Part shown: positions 62,666 to 64,000 of the stretch, one piece after another
How positions within the stretch are numbered: the stretch's first letter is position 1
How the letters are laid out: each line of letters begins with the position of its first letter
Assembly: GCF_036785885.1 (NCBI RefSeq)
Contig: NC_092316.1
Coordinates: 49,423,001-49,487,000 of the forward strand
DNA length: 64,000 nt
Source of the DNA: Coffea arabica
Taxonomy: Eukaryota > Streptophyta > Magnoliopsida > Gentianales > Rubiaceae
Direction of reading: 5' to 3'
Translations under genes and position numbers: made by a program
Notes under the pieces: model-generated
The model's input: the letters and a program-made list of their open reading frames with translations, nothing else
The model's database searches: none
What the model was told of the DNA's origin: nothing

Positions 62666-63292
62666 AACGTCAACAAGTATTGTCTCTATGGTAGCATTAT
62701 TGGTATACACCCTTAAAGAACGCAACGGTGAAATCACACTGGTTAATCCCAAAGAAAAGTTGAGATGTAATTCAAGAAATCGAAAATTATGAATAGTCCA
62801 ATTGATTAGGCTAGAAGCAACATTCTGCACAATGCACTTCATTTTACATACATTATTTAGAAAACTAAAATTAACGGTAAAACACATTTTAAATATGGAG
62901 TGTTATTGAGCTCAACCGAGATAGATATGCTCTAGTTTAGTTTGGAAAATGAGCCTCAATTGCATTTCTAGCTTACCTTTTATCATTCCCAAGCTGAATT
63001 GAAGTTGATAGCACAGTTCGTGTTTCCAGTGCTAATTGAAATTCACTTACTTAATTGTGTAAGCCATAAAGTACAGTAGTTGGGAAGCAGTCAGGATTTG
63101 TAATTATTTAGCAGAGATCAGGCGAGAATTTTATGGGGAGTGTATATTGAATTAATGAACTGCCATTATCAATCAAAATAAGGTTGACGGTTAAACTGCA
63201 AGAAGAGATTATAAATAACATTTGGGCTTTTAGCTGAATATATTTTACAAACTGCACATCAAAGATAAGAATGTACATAGTAGTTATGATAC
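62666..63292. other. Spacer between LTR-like repeat and B3 exon
   Basis: AT-rich. The 83-codon minus frame (62636-62887) overlaps the repeat and has no recognised domain. It may lie in an intron of the B3 gene whose exon is at 63293-63533. Confidence 0.4.
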
Positions 63293-63533
63293 CAGGGGAA
63301 AATTTTTCGGCTCCGTCTGTCCTGTAAATCTGCAAGGTAAATGAATTAACAGTCTCTGGTATGAAGACTAACTTTTCGTTGAGCTGCAAATCATGTTGCA
63401 GAACAAATGAAGGCCAGTTGTCGGTGAACGCCCGGCCGTTTATCTTTACTTGAAAAAGTCTATATCTAGCTCTGAGAGTGATTACCGGCATTGTTGTTTC
63501 ATTTAGGAAAACACTAACGAACTTTGGTATTTT
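63293..63533 (-). CDS. B3-domain exon, REM-like, gene incomplete in window
   Basis: After an acceptor ATATTAG the exon reads IPKFVSVFLNETTMPVITLR, then FQVKINGRAFTDNWPSFVLQ and HDLQLNEKLVFIPET, to YRTDGAEKFSP before a donor CCTG|GTATCA. This is the order and spacing of a B3 domain. It shares the strand with the B3 gene at 59572-60882 and could be an upstream exon of it, interrupted by the LTR-like repeat, or a separate tandem copy. No stop interrupts the exon. Confidence 0.65.
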
Positions 63534-64000
63534 CTAATATGGAAGGAAAATGACAATAGTAAAAATACGTAAAAAAAAATATACAAACAAAAAATAGAGA
63601 AGAATGATACTCACAAATTTGTCTCTATTCTTTTCATTGTAAACTTGGTAAAAAAATATGGAATTCATAATATCATGAGTTATATCTGATTTGATGGAAC
63701 AGCATATATATTGATATGGAATATATGTAGGCTTGATATCACCTGAGATGAGAACCAGCGAGTAAAAAAGCCAGAATAAATTTTTAGATAGCTTGGGTAG
63801 GAAAATGCATACTATTTCTATTGACCATGAATATTTGCAGAATACTGCAATTGGAGAATATTAGCAAGAGGAACTATCCAACTAAGATAAGTGTGCATTT
63901 TAAGTTCTGTGAACTGAATAATATCAAATTTTAAGTTTCCGATGTGACACAGTAGTATATAGCTCTCTCTGTTAAGTAAATTATTTTTTTGGAATTTTGT
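63534..64000. other. Window end, no gene assigned
   Basis: AT-rich. On the minus strand an acceptor-like AATTGCAG near 63838 may begin another exon of the B3 gene, but its translation has no motif I can name. Confidence 0.35.

Noticed and set aside
62226-62676. Overlapping frames with repeated RPNHLSDVRT-like text
   Set aside because: They translate the CGGACGTCCG palindrome array; no protein is implied.

Overview
This window is nuclear DNA from a flowering plant. The evidence is its AT-rich composition, GT-AG introns, a three-exon alpha-expansin, a seven-exon plant terpene synthase locus, and typical plant transposons (hAT, Helitron, Copia-type LTR, Stowaway, SINE). A eudicot, perhaps an asterid, is the most natural guess, but nothing here fixes the species. 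The window is gene-poor. The expansin is the only gene I see that looks intact; everything else is decayed, interrupted, or of uncertain status.

Layout. 1-14.4 kb is intergenic DNA with small transposons: a Stowaway MITE, several tRNA-derived SINEs with clear target duplications, hAT-type MITEs, and a decayed tandem duplication just upstream of the expansin. 14.69-15.90 kb is the expansin with its TATA box and a probable 5'UTR intron. 16-23.4 kb holds an inverted-repeat MITE in two copies, a TRIM-like direct repeat, an isolated frameshifted terpene synthase last exon on the minus strand, a perfect hairpin, and a 1.15-kb fold-back element. 23.4-33.7 kb is dominated by three Helitrons (23422-25572, 27406-28439, 30426-33671). 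The third carries exons of an unidentified host gene.

33.8-39.5 kb is a complete hAT element with a perfect 8-bp target duplication. It contains a broken RICESLEEPER-type transposase and, in the opposite orientation, a four-helix membrane-protein reading frame that ends in an A-tract and looks like a retrocopy. 39.5-44.9 kb is repeat-rich intergenic DNA with a SINE and a small hAT MITE.

44.9-56.2 kb is a dead sesquiterpene-synthase-type gene. All seven exons can be traced with canonical lengths. It carries three nonsense codons, a DDxxD motif changed to ADxxD, a lost splice donor, a 1-kb hAT MITE in exon 3 and a 6.7-kb Copia-type LTR element without visible protein genes in exon 4. A Helitron 3' end lies 9 bp past its stop codon on the opposite strand. 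That Helitron end is followed, all on the minus strand, by an RPA70-like pseudogene (56.4-58.4 kb), a B3-domain gene (59.6-60.9 kb), an LTR-like repeat with a regular array of the palindrome CGGACGTCCG, and another B3 exon (63.3-63.5 kb).

No rRNA, CRISPR or convincing tRNA gene is present. The genes do not form a pathway. The window is best read as a record of insertion and gene capture around one working cell-wall gene and one dead terpene synthase. The most interesting parts are the gene-carrying transposons: the retrocopy in the hAT element, the captured exons in the third Helitron, and the RPA/B3 cluster next to the fourth Helitron end.
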